Source: Heterobilharzia americana
Lineage: Eukaryota; Platyhelminthes; Trematoda; Strigeidida; Schistosomatidae
Direction: 5' to 3'
DNA length: 64,000 nt
Assembly: GCA_944470555.2 (NCBI GenBank)
Contig: OX104127.1
Span: forward strand, 126,977,113-127,041,112
This document shows positions 47,720-58,842 of this stretch, piece after piece. Within the stretch, counting starts at the first letter, position 1, and every line of letters begins with the position of its first letter. The notes below the pieces were generated by a model. It was not told where the DNA came from and ran no database searches. It was given only the letters and a program-made list of their open reading frames with translations. A program made the position numbers and the translations under genes.

Positions 47720-48830
47720 TTTGATATGCAAAATGGATTTCACTTTATTTGAGAAGAAAGTTTACTTTTCACCAAGGTTGCTTTTTGTCAGGAATAGAAT
47801 GAATTTTTAATGCAGTTTGTAATGTTCATCCACATTTCCTATTCATAAAAAGTTCATTTTACCCTAATATTTCCGTCCAGATAGACATGAAAGTAATCGT
47901 TATTTGTAATGTTATACTTTAGTTCCTATGGTAACTGCATCAGTTAACGCAATGTAAAGTTCCTGATACACGTATACAAACAATTTAGCTTACTAAGCAA
48001 CGGAATTAAAGTTATATCACCTGGACAAAAACAAGATTAAAAACAACATATTTTAAATTAAGACCTTGTAAAGTTTTTCAAATATTGGTGACAGGTTTGA
48101 AGAAGACAGTGGAGTTGTTGTTTGGCAGTTGAACGAAAATGAAACGGTTGGATGGCGAAATGGAAGAGGTGCAGGAGAACAACTCTGGATACAGGTGACA
48201 TGACAAATGAACTTGAAAGCCTGGTAAAGTTGGTCATACATTTAGTTGTTAATCAATCGCCAATTATCAAGCTGCTGCGTAAATAGAAAGTTGACATCCA
48301 CTAATCCTATCAAAATTGAGAAACCTATTAGGTTCGAAAACTAAATTTCTACACCGATTGTTAATGACAGTCATGTTTCTATAGTCGCTAAAACCTAATA
48401 TAAACTGAAAAATGATTTACGTTATTACAATCTAACAATAAGGAATACAGAAGTTGAGAACTTTCTGAAATCCAGTTTTCATGGTTGTGCATGAGATAAT
48501 TTAGGATGATGGGTGATGAATTCAATCCGAAGATACAAATTATTTTCTTTTCTTCTACCGATTTGCTCCTTCTGGAGTACATGCAAAGCATTCTAGCTCC
48601 ATAAATGGCTGTAACTATCGAGTAGCTATTCGTTCGCTCTTCTTCACAGTATTGTAAAAGACATTACGTGAACATTATATAAGTTGTGAGTTGAACTAAT
48701 AAGTATACTATATCATTCAGTCATGAAAGAGATTTTATCAAACATATGTTTTTATGCAAACGTTGGCTAGTCTGCCTTTGTGACACCAAAACATATCCGA
48801 ATCGGAGGTTTGTAGGGATTTATTGATTGA
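47720..48830. other. AT-rich spacer, nothing recognised
   Basis: Short ORFs only (62-67 codons, minus). Confidence 0.4.
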
Positions 48831-48864
48831 TTTTAGGTTGGTAGGAAGTATGAACCATAGGATT

Positions 48865-49040
48865 TGGCCCTAGTTGCTCATTGGGAATGTGCTGGCTGTA
48901 GAACCTGAAGTTCATGGGTTCGATTTCTGGTGAGGTCATAGGTGCGAACTGCTGAGAAGTCCCGTAATGAGACGAAACAGCTGAGTTTCCAATGGTTCTG
49001 CAACTGATATCATTTAGTGATGGGAACCAACCTGAAATCA
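48865..49040 (+). mobile_element. tRNA-derived SINE, family A
   Basis: A-box position 'tagttgctcattgggaatg' (48871-48889), B box 'gggttcgatttc' (48916-48927), 'ggtgcgaactg', then a hammerhead-like module: CTGAGAA (48951-48957, the invariant G8 changed to A), stem II 'gtcc/gagac', GAAA (48974-48977). Tail 'tttccaatggttctgcaact'. Probably not catalytic because of the G8 change. Confidence 0.7.
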
Positions 49041-49044
49041 ACAA

Positions 49045-51335
49045 AGTATTCGGTCTTTTCATTATGGCTGACAAATATTTAAGGCAGATTATTTACCATT
49101 TTCACTCAACAAGAGTTTGTTGAAAGCCCTCATCAGATATTTTATTTGTCATAATCAATCAAATAAGACGATATGTTTGAGAAGTGTATATGGAAACATC
49201 CATTTTGTTTCCATCAAATGACCTGGATTCTAGTCTTCTAAGGATTATTAGTTTTCTCAAAGTTAAAGACGAAAATGGCTGAATAGCAACAACAAATTCG
49301 AAGTCTAGCCCAAACACCACTTCTGACAGATTCACATTAAACTTTTTACCACGAATGCGGAACTCTGAATTAGCATAAATTCAGACTTTGTATTCAGAAG
49401 TAATGATTTCCTTCACTCTCTTTGTTCAGTCGACTCAAAACTATTCTTAAACTTGACTAACTCTTCTTGCCTACCATTGTTACTATGACCTCGTTTATGA
49501 ATCCAGATATTGATTTCATTTACTTCAATCTAAAAAAACTGTTTTGCAACTGTATTACATAACTCCATTTAACTGATTATAGCTCCAATTAATTTCACCA
49601 TACCCATTTATTGTTGATGAAAAATATTTTATGATTTCTGACTTAGTTTTCATCAACAGTCTACTAAGAATCTCATTTTTGCAAGGTGCTGGTGAACGTT
49701 TTGGAAGTCAGTGTGTATACTAATAGCAATTAAATACAGATGCACAGTTTACGAGACTGAATTCTCAGAAGTCTTCCCTTTTTATGAAATATTTTAAATG
49801 TGTGGGAAAATCTTCCGAAATTTTACTTAGAATTAAGTTTAACAAGTGTACTACACCGGAAAGTTCTGCAAAGAAAGTGAATTGCCACATGATGATCAAG
49901 AGCCTTCAGGATTTAAAATAAGGTATCAGGGGTTGATTGAATGAAAACTTCCTCATAAACTACCCAAGTTAGTCCTAACATGTAAAATCTCGACATAGCA
50001 GAGAGATAAGAAGATATAGAACACCGGCTGATATGAAAGTAGGGATTGAAGAATTATGGTGAAATAAGGTCTGGTTGAAGGCAATGAAAAGATGAAGCAA
50101 TAAGTAAACATAATGCAACTCATATAATCGAGATGTCCGACATGTAAAAACTTCCTCTTCCCATAACTCAATATGTTTGCTTATTACATCAACTTATTGT
50201 GCTGATTGCTTATTTTATTTCTTCGAAAATAGCACGAGCAACGACATCTAAGAATGTCAGCAAAATAATCTATCTCAAATTCCACGCGGAATTTTCGTGT
50301 GAATAATGAAAACTTATGCAGAATGTAGCAATATTGCATGCATACTATGCAAGCAGTCAAAATAGCGTTGGTCTGTTTAGAAATAAATTTTCATTACGTG
50401 TTGCTGGAAAATCATTTACATAATTGAAAATGATTAGACGCTCGTAATAAATTTAGCGTTAATAGTAATACTGAATGTTTTACCTCATGGTTTATTGAAT
50501 AGAAATGAAATGAAACGCCCTTATGATGAATATTTTCGGGCGAATTTAAGTGAATCCTGATAATAATAATAATAGTATTGGTATGACGCAGATTATTTTA
50601 ACGCTTGTTGCAATGACCAATACGCAAATAGTACAATGCGGAATCAAAAGTTTGCTTTGCGATAAAGAAACAGTTCCAAACATTTTGGACAAGTAACACA
50701 AGTGTAGCTGGGCACCAATTTACCTTCACACTACAAGTTAAACTAAATTTTCAGGGAAAAAATATCGAAATATTGTCCAGATAGATTCAGCTTGTGCACA
50801 AAGAATATATGCAAGAAATAAAGGACATAGAACTGCAGCAGCATAAAAAATACCAATAACCTCGAGATACCTAAAAGGTGAGCTCCATAGCAGTATCTTC
50901 AAAAATGTATATCACTTCATAATTGATCGACTGCACTCAAAACTCAGTACTAAACATTTTTATTGTCTTCTTTGATAAACATTTTTATGGCAGAAATCTG
51001 CAACATAACTCATAGACATTTGCACAGTAAAAAAGAATTTCTCAAAAATGCTTCAGCAGTCTTAAAAAAAATGCAATAATCTATTGCCTTACAGGGATAA
51101 AAATATGTAGTAAGGGTGCGGAAGTAAATCACTGTTTTGAACTTTACGATTATGTTAATTTTGACGAAATCAAACGTTTTTAAAGCATGAGCTGGAGTGT
51201 CCAACACTTTTTCAACTTCTTAGTCTTCTACAAAGGAATTGTTGTGGTTTATTTTGACTTATATTTCTACAATAAACCGAAATAAACTTGGTTTTTAGAG
51301 ACTTATAGGTCAACATCACTTGAATCTTTATATTT
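49045..51335. other. AT-rich stretch, nothing recognised
   Basis: ORFs of 65-72 codons without motifs. No repeats recognised. Confidence 0.45.
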
Positions 51336-51339
51336 TGAT

Positions 51340-51445
51340 TTCAGGTTGATACTAATCACCGACTGACATCAGTTGGAGAACCACTGGAAACTTCGAAGCA
51401 TTGGACAGCTTTTCCATAGTATGGAACTGCTCCGCAATATGCACC
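51340..51445 (-). mobile_element. SINE family A, 3' part
   Basis: On minus: 'gcggagcagttccatactat' with 'ggaaaagctgtcc' (degenerate hammerhead), then 'tttccagtggttctccaact' and 'gatgtcagt', matching the tail at 38820-38850. The tRNA-like head is absent; on that side it abuts a plus-strand SM-alpha-like piece. Confidence 0.6.
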
Positions 51446-51449
51446 ACCT

Positions 51450-51545
51450 GTTGGGATACCCTATGACGTTCGAAGTGATGGATTCTAGGTTAGAACCTCA
51501 AAAGACGAAATGCGACAAGTGAACACCACTGCAAGCCACCACCAA
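51450..51545 (+). repeat. SM-alpha-like SINE fragment
   Basis: 'acgttcgaagtgatggattc' and 'aggttagaacc' align with the tRNA-like part of the copy at 3100-3138. GAAA at 51507-51510 and 'caccactgcaagccacc' align with the hammerhead 3' half and tail. The CUGANGA half is missing through a deletion. Confidence 0.5.
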
Positions 51546-51869
51546 CCAAATCATTCTGTTCTACGTTTTGAGATTTCGACACAGACTTGCCTTCTGAACT
51601 AGTTCTTTACTAGTCAAAGCTTGATAAAGAAGTCATTCTAAACCTTACTTAACTAATCCAGTTTCATATCAAAAAACTTGTGCTAACCACGTATTTTAAA
51701 ATTTCGTTGTTTAGTACAAGTCTTTGTTACAAGGTATTCATTTGATTATTTAGAACCAAGTCAGAAGTACAAACTTTTCATGAGACATATAATTATTATA
51801 CATTGGTTGGTTACCAGAGGGAAACCAGCTTCATGTTGTCTGATCCCAAGAGCTGATCGAATTCTATCA

Positions 51870-51995
51870 ATCATTTTGCAATGTGGCCACCAGACTAGGA
51901 AGCTCAGCATCGCGATCGCCTCCATCCATTCAACATCTATTGAGGTGCATTGCGTTGTTGAGCTGCCTAGTCTGGTGGCCACATTGCAAAATGAT
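51870..51995. repeat. Strong hairpin: 37-bp arms, 52-base loop
   Basis: 51870-51906 and 51959-51995 are reverse complements with a single mismatch (arm words 'tcattttgcaatgtggcc' and 'accagactagg'). The loop contains 'gcctccatccattcaacat', matching the 3' tail of SINE family B ('gcctccatccaactaacat' at 52237-52255). Origin unknown: it may be a foldback element or a SINE-tail capture. Confidence 0.9.
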
Positions 51996-52059
51996 AGATG
52001 GATTTCGATTAGTACTTAGGACTAGACAACAGGATGCTGGTTACTCTTCAGTGACCAAC

Positions 52060-52260
52060 TAGTCCATCTCATCCAGTCTTACAATACGTCCGTCACGGCT
52101 CGAATAGCTGACTTCAACACTGGGTGACAGATATTTGATTTTCAGGCAGGATATCGGTTTCATTTGGGTTGTAGATATTCTTAGTTGATGAGTGCCAACA
52201 AAGTTCCAACCTAGGTCTAGGGTTTCTTGTTGATTGCCTCCATCCAACTAACATATGCTC
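52060..52260 (+). mobile_element. tRNA-derived SINE, family B, degenerate
   Basis: 'cactgggtgacagatatttg' (B-box region), 'gtagatattcttag', TTGATGA (52185-52191), loop 'gccaacaaagttcc' with GAAA lost, and the tail 'gattgcctccatccaactaa'. Ribozyme core broken. Confidence 0.6.
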
Positions 52261-52373
52261 ATTATGTTAAGTGCTTCCTCCTAACTTCCAAGAATTCTTG
52301 AAATACGAGTTAAGCTAATTAGTGGTGAAACTAATAGCATACTTTTTGACGACATACACATACAATATGTGAG

Positions 52374-52580
52374 TTGGATGAAGATTTGAAATCGGATGAA
52401 GTGTCACAGAGATGCATATCATATTCCAAAAATTTCAGTCATGAAGCAGGGTCGTGTAAAGTAATAGCAGTAACAAACTTCTCACATAGACAAAAATGTC
52501 AAACGTCACATCTTGGAAGGTATTTCGAGCAGGTGAAGAAAAAAAAGATGGAGGATAATTCGATAAACAGGTGCAGATAA
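52374..52580 (+). other. Unrecognised 68-codon ORF
   Basis: Predicted product is charged (MDEDLKSDEVSQ at the start, FEQVKKKKMEDNS near the end), with a composition more like coding than like the surrounding DNA. No recognised motif. Could be an exon, perhaps with 53515-53703 on the same strand, but no splice signals are convincing. Confidence 0.15.
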
Positions 52581-53444
52581 GTCAGAAACGTTATGGTATT
52601 AGCAGAAGGTCAATTGTTGATTCTTTCCGCATACAGGTTTTAGATTTCGATCGTCTAATCGTTACTGCCTTTAGTTATCAAAGAGAAGCTAAAGCTTTCA
52701 GACTTTTCTAATGGGCCTTGATACAATTACACTGTGTCTTAATTCGGCTAAACAGCTGTCATTAGCAATCACATTTGATTGAAACCAATCTGAAATCAGT
52801 AACTTGGAAGGTTATTCAAAGAAATAAATTGGATTTCTTTCTCTGATTCTCCTACTACACCTTGTCAAATACATGTGCATTTAAAATGTTATTTAGTGTA
52901 ATGGTGTTCGAGCACAAGTGCTTTGATAATTGGAAAATAGTCCTATTTATGTCACATGCATAAGCAAGTTTAGTGCATTGTATGTCCTTGAAAGAAGAAA
53001 TTTTCATTAGCACATCCTTCTTTTGTCACTGTAAATTGTCACTTGGGAAATATGCGAGCTTTTTTATACACGAACACATTCACTTTCTAAGCAAACATAT
53101 TTGATTGAGCTTTTGTGGACTGCAAACATTCGTAGCTAGACCAAAAGTTTTCAAAGAGGTGGAATTCAAGTATAGGCTTAGAAGATGGCATAGTAAAATC
53201 ATGCTGACCTAGAGTAACTCGCTGGATGACCTTGAACTGTCCATAGTACCGCCTAATTGATAACTAATAAGCCTTTGTTAATTAAGTCTGGATTTGCCAA
53301 AGTGAGATAAAACAAGTTTTATCTGATATTTTTGGTACTAATGACCAAATCTATGAGATTTGTTATGCATATTTTATTGCCTGAAGTCTGAGATGATCAA
53401 AGTAGTAATCAAGAACTGATACTAATATGATTTATGAATGAGAA

Positions 53445-53469
53445 ATATATATATATATATATATATATA
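53445..53469. repeat. (AT)12 microsatellite
   Basis: Short AT run upstream of the small ORF at 53515. Confidence 0.9.
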
Positions 53470-53514
53470 ACACTAATCAAAATCAATTTAATGTTTAGTT
53501 CTTACTGACGGGAG

Positions 53515-53703
53515 TTGTTCACCGAGAGGATTTTACTGATTCACAAAACAGCTGTTGTTACGAATGGACTCTACTGTCAGAAAGATATGAGCAGTGATAG
53601 TAGGTATCAGACACTTGAAGGACACTGTTATAGCCTAAACAATAGACGAAAATGTGCTTTGTCAGAAATATTGAAGAGAATTAGAAGAATGAGAGAGGAC
53701 TAA
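53515..53703 (+). other. Unrecognised 62-codon ORF
   Basis: Product includes TNGLYCQKDMSSDSRYQTL and ends SEILKRIRRMRED. Protein-like in composition, but no family recognised. Low support. Confidence 0.15.
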
Positions 53704-53709
53704 TATAAA

Positions 53710-55600
53710 TTTACTGGAAGCAAGATGTAGTGTTTATGGAATTACGATGGTTGTTAACACTTCCGTTCGTTTACAGGTTATAAGAAACTGCAAGAATTTC
53801 TAGGCGACAGAAAAAGTATTCATGGCAAAATAATTTTGTTATCCCGAGAAATGAAGTGTATCTCTATTTTATATTTATTAGGACTTTGGGTTTTTAGTTC
53901 ATTACATAAAAGGATTTAAATATGATTGACTTATCCATTTCCTATTGCATGTAAATCGTTTTGGGGATTAAATGAGTGAAAAAAGCGTAATATTTTAGAA
54001 GCAGCAAAATACAATGAACTTTGTAGGTGAGTAAAATAAGGAAATCAGGTATTGTTTTTCGACTTAATTTACCGAAATTAATGAGGTCATTCACTTGTAA
54101 ATCAAAAATAGGTTCAAAAAGTAAAATAATCTGACCAACAGTGGTTCGTTTTCAAGGCCATTAGTGTAGGGGCAAGAACCTATCCTACTTTGAAGTATGA
54201 ATTGAGATTTGAATGTGAAAATTATTCAAATGGTCCTCTTGTTTTACTAATGCATTGCAATTTCGCTTTAGATAAACTTAACTGCGTATGTTATGTGTTC
54301 TTAAACGGGTTCAGTTTGTGAAGAATCACTTTAAATTTTGTACTTTACTCAGTTTTATGTTAGTGTTTCGCTGAATGATTTTATAGGACATTTGCTGTTT
54401 TGTGTTTGCTTCAAATGTATTAGATTTGTTGAAATATAGAGAAAATCTTATGATGCTTCATTGTTATGGTCTTAGTGCTGAGTGTGCAAAAGTTAAATTG
54501 TAGTAAATTTGTTATCTTAATGGCATTGTGAGGTAATTTTCTGTAAAATAAGTCAATGGATCCACTAACAAGTGAGGTGGAGATTTCCTATTACTGGATT
54601 TGTTGACTTTTAAATAAGACACAGAAATGATTTTTCTTCTAAAGCCTGATCATCGGTGAAATGTATTCGCCAGATGATAAAGTTTGGCTCTCTGAACTCA
54701 CAGAATGCTTCAAAGTTGGGATTGCTTCACAATTTATCTTCATTACATTTCATCAAACCAGTAGCCCAATTTCAATAAATTACGTGCTGGTTGTTGAGGT
54801 AAGTATTACTCAAATTATACACTAAATTTTGTGTTAGGTTTTGTTGTAGATTGACTAGTTATAGGCAGTTAGGTGGCATATTTTAACTTTCGAGACTGAT
54901 AAGGGATAAAATATGATGAGTAGGTTATGATTCCATTTCTCCATAGTAAAGGTATCCTGACTAGTCTTTCCTTGTGGATAGCTATATGAATTTCATTTTC
55001 TGCCATCATCTTTTGCACATACTTGAAATCAATTAAGGATAGTGAGATGACATCACTTTCTAGGGATAAGATACAGGTATGAGTTTACCTCTGGTCGAAC
55101 CGTGTTTAACAATGTTCTCAGTAAGTATTGCTGTTTTATAACTTTGACTAATGCTATGATTCTATTAGTTATCAATAAAATGCAACTGAGATTAGGCTAT
55201 GGAAACTACTTTAGTGCGAATACAAGTACTCAATATCGTGTGATTGAGGTTGTGTGAACTGTTTGACAAACCTAGTTGTTGAAACCGTTCGACAGGATTG
55301 CGTGAAATACACCTGCCGCAATAACAATGCTTGTTCTTTCTACTTAACTTCGGAATTCTAGCGCAGTAAATACGATTTGCGGGATTAATTAGTTAATAGC
55401 TTTACTTTAAAAGTTACTAAGACAGATGTTTAAGGGAACAGACATTTGACAGGAAGTGGCCAAAGATGATAATCAGTGTCCAAGGTCATCAGACTTTGGG
55501 GTAGAAGTGTTTTTGTTTCAGAATTTGATTCACGTCTATATTCCGCGTGGTCACTTCATTTCGTAACGGGTGTTATTTTATTTTACAATAACTCACTGGA
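53710..55600. other. AT-rich stretch upstream of the gag remnant
   Basis: Nothing recognised. A 5' LTR or leader of the Ty3/Gypsy remnant could lie in the last few hundred bases, but no repeat partner, TG...CA ends or primer-binding site could be identified. Confidence 0.35.
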
Positions 55601-55639
55601 TGATCTCGAATCCATTTCATAACTTCAACAAGCTCAGAA

Positions 55640-56995
55640 TGAAGTAGTTAAACTGAAGCCTATTGAGACTCTAACTCAGAAATTGTTCATTCAGTTGTCA
55701 TCATCTCAGGTAGATAAATATGAAAGCATCTGTAATTCTTTCACTGAGTTCAATTATGATCCAGTGTCTGGTCTTATGTTTGATTCATGGCTTGGTTGAT
55801 ATGAAGATGTTCGATGACTCACTTTAAGTTAGTTTATTATTGCGAAAACTTAGAGCTATCAAGCACAATAATTATCTCGGTTTTATTCTACTGAAGATTT
55901 CTTGAGAGTTATGTTTCGATGATACTTTCAATATTCTAATCCAAGTTTTGGTGAACAGTCCTCTCTATTTAATATTGTATATCGATGCTTTTAGTTATCC
56001 TAGTTATCTTTTGATGATTACATCACATATGCTGGTAAAGTGGATCGAGAATTTGAACGCTTCAAAGCCAATGAAATAACTACTGACCAATTTAAATGTT
56101 TGGTATTTGTTTGTAGTCTGGAGAACGCTGAAGATGCTGATATTCTAACCACACTTCTGTTACGTGTTGAACGAGATCCAAAAATGACACCGCAGATAGT
56201 GACACCCTAACGTCAACGCTTAATCAGTTTGAAGCATGGTACAACATAAGTCCCAGTAGTCTGATTTGGGGTTGGTTAATGCAGTGAAAACCACACAGTC
56301 GACAACCAAGCACACACAGCGTAAATCACAACCCTCGGTAAACCTCTTTCGGTTTCTTGGCATAGTCGTTCATGGCATTTTGTTAAGTTTTGTCCATTCA
56401 AAAAGCGTAAATGCGGGTGTTGTTATCGTTTTGGGCACAAAGAGAGTTACTGTCACCCAAATAAAAATGTTCCTATAAGGATTGAACGTCCGTTTTTCAA
56501 GCACAAATCATTCAGCCAAATTCAAAGCATTTTCACAACTTTCAAGGGCGATTTCTGAAACAAAAGAAAATATTTTAATCTGTCTGTTAGTGGTAAACCT
56601 ATTCGTCTGCAGCTGCACACAGCATCTGATATCATTTTGATTTCTCTCAGCACATGGCACACACTTGGATGCCCACCTATTTAGCCAACTGACCATATTG
56701 CTGAAAGTGATTCCGTAGGTGTGCTAAAGCTCATTGTTGAGATGAGTTACCATAACTAATTTGGTGATGATAAATTAAGTGATTTATGTTACTTAATAAA
56801 TCGTCATGATTTAGACGTACTTGGGTTGAACTGGTTTCATGATCTCGATATCTTGGATATTCCATTGAATTCAATATGTTCTCATATGACGTTACCGTGT
56901 CATAATCAGGTTTCTTCCCGAATCTGATAAGAATCTATCGGAACATTCTTCAGAAGCATGCATCACTCTCTGTCGCAGATGATGTATTAAAGATA
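55640..56995 (+). pseudogene. Ty3/Gypsy-type LTR retrotransposon gag-protease remnant
   Basis: A decayed gag followed by the start of pol. Capsid-like gag: FTEFNYDPVSGLMFDSWLG (about 55740-55796), FGEQSSLFN (55950-55975), a DDYITYAGKVDREFERFKAN stretch (56015-56072) and FKCLVFVCSLENAEDADI (56093-56145). Nucleocapsid Cys/His cluster: WHFVKFCPF, CGCCYRFGHKESYC (56379-56453). Protease: SGKPIRLQLHTASDIILIS (56587-56645), in which the catalytic Asp of DT(A/S) reads His. Beyond it, LGLNWFHDLDILDIPL (56820-56870) is the usual linker before reverse transcriptase. No RT, RNase H or integrase recognised downstream, and no LTRs. Multiple frameshifts and stops: a dead, truncated copy. Confidence 0.8.
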
Positions 56996-56999
56996 ATGG

Positions 57000-58842
57000 G
57001 GGAAGGGACGACAGAGTAAATTTTAAATAGTGTTTTATGCCTCACCCTACGAAAGTAAATCCTTCAGCCCTGAGTCCCCTCGGCCATTTCAACACTCAGA
57101 ACCTTTCTGAAATACTAAAATTCTCTTCCTTGAAAAGGCTATGTGGTATACTGAAAATTAAAGAAAGGCTTCTATGAGATGTGCAGTTGAATACACAAAG
57201 CTCTCCTCTGCCTTTCTGTGAATTTAACCACCTAAAATGCTGGCTGCAAATGATGACACCATTAGTGATAAGTTTTTGTCTGTAGGTTGTTCTAAGGACG
57301 TAAATCGGATAAAAATATCAAAGGTGGCAGATCTGATTCGAAAAACGATATAACAGTTGGAATGAATACTTTGAGAAGGTATTCCTCAGATTAAATCTGC
57401 AGAGAATGAAGACTGCATAACCTGTATTTTATAGTGAAGATCTTTTTCTATTCTTAGAGCCTTTTAGCGACGGTTCAGGCTGAGATTTTGACATTACAGC
57501 TGGTAGTAAGCTCACTACAACTATTAACACCATACTTTTTTATAAAATAAATAGCATAAGACTAAGCATCATATAATTGGCATTTCAATACGCAAAACCC
57601 TATTGAAACTATTTCATTATGTAGGACGAACAAACGAGGTTCATTATCTCTTGATCATGGTGGTCAGAGAAGTCACAGGTTTTATTACTCACTTTGTGTG
57701 TGTAAAATCACATTACCTTCCGCAGTTAATGTAACAACTATCCATTATTTTTGCTTTCCATTAAAATATACTTTTCTGGTGGTATTTCACTAGAAACATT
57801 CCATAAAATTTACAAGATACCTAGATAACAGAATAATCATGTTATAGTTGTGTACTATCGATTTAACTTTTTTCTTTATGCAAATAATCGCAAAAATTAA
57901 TACTTTTGTTTCACTTTTTATACCATTATTCGAATAGTTGATGAAAGTATTTGGATTGGCTTAACGCGTTGTATAATTCCTAAAAGCAACTTTTTAGTAA
58001 ATGTACACAATCTCAACCTAACCACCTGAATACCATGCCATATTATCGCTTTACTAGTCAGCATAACATTATCCACTTCTATCTTCATGTTAGTTAAGTA
58101 AAATATCTATTCAAAGTCACTTTATTTATATTCGTCAAGTTAAGCGTATGCTGTTTAGTAATTACACACTGAGGACTGAGCATTCTAATGTTACTTTGTA
58201 CTTAGCGTTCAAAGAAGACCAGTTTCATCTAGTTTTCACATAATTTCATCTTAAGAATGTCAACAAATGTAAAACTTTAGTCTACATCTTCCTGGTACTT
58301 ACCTTCAACCATGCAACAGATATATTCCTAAATATCTCACTTTTTATTCTTTTATTCAAGCTTTACCATGTTGGATACGCTCCGGTTTTGCAACATGCAA
58401 TCGGTTTGCAATTTAACAGAGTTGCCCTTTATTCCACTACTTCGATAAATAAACTATAAGGAGATATATTCAACGGTAAATATGATATTCATTGGGTACG
58501 AATGACTTGATTATGAACAAGATAAACACTGAAATTTGACCAGTTTGTTTTCAATGAAGTTGGAATAGTGTTCGCTAGTTAATTTATTTCTATTCCAAAG
58601 ACACACCATCTTGTAGATATATCAATAAATATTTATGATCAGTTGTTAGACTTTGTACAGAGGAGTGACGTCAAGGATACTGAAAATTTTAGTTTCTTAC
58701 ATGACATCTCTTCTGCAGTGATTTTATTTTCAGGTGTAATCAACAGAAAAATATTTCGAATATTTTACCAGTGCCTCTATAGATAAGGAATTCTCAAATA
58801 TACCTGTTATTACGCTCTGAGCATAGCTGACACATAAACTAG
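57000..58842. other. AT-rich stretch, nothing recognised
   Basis: No ORF above 60 codons, no convincing pol continuation or LTR. Immediately precedes the third RTE copy. Confidence 0.4.
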
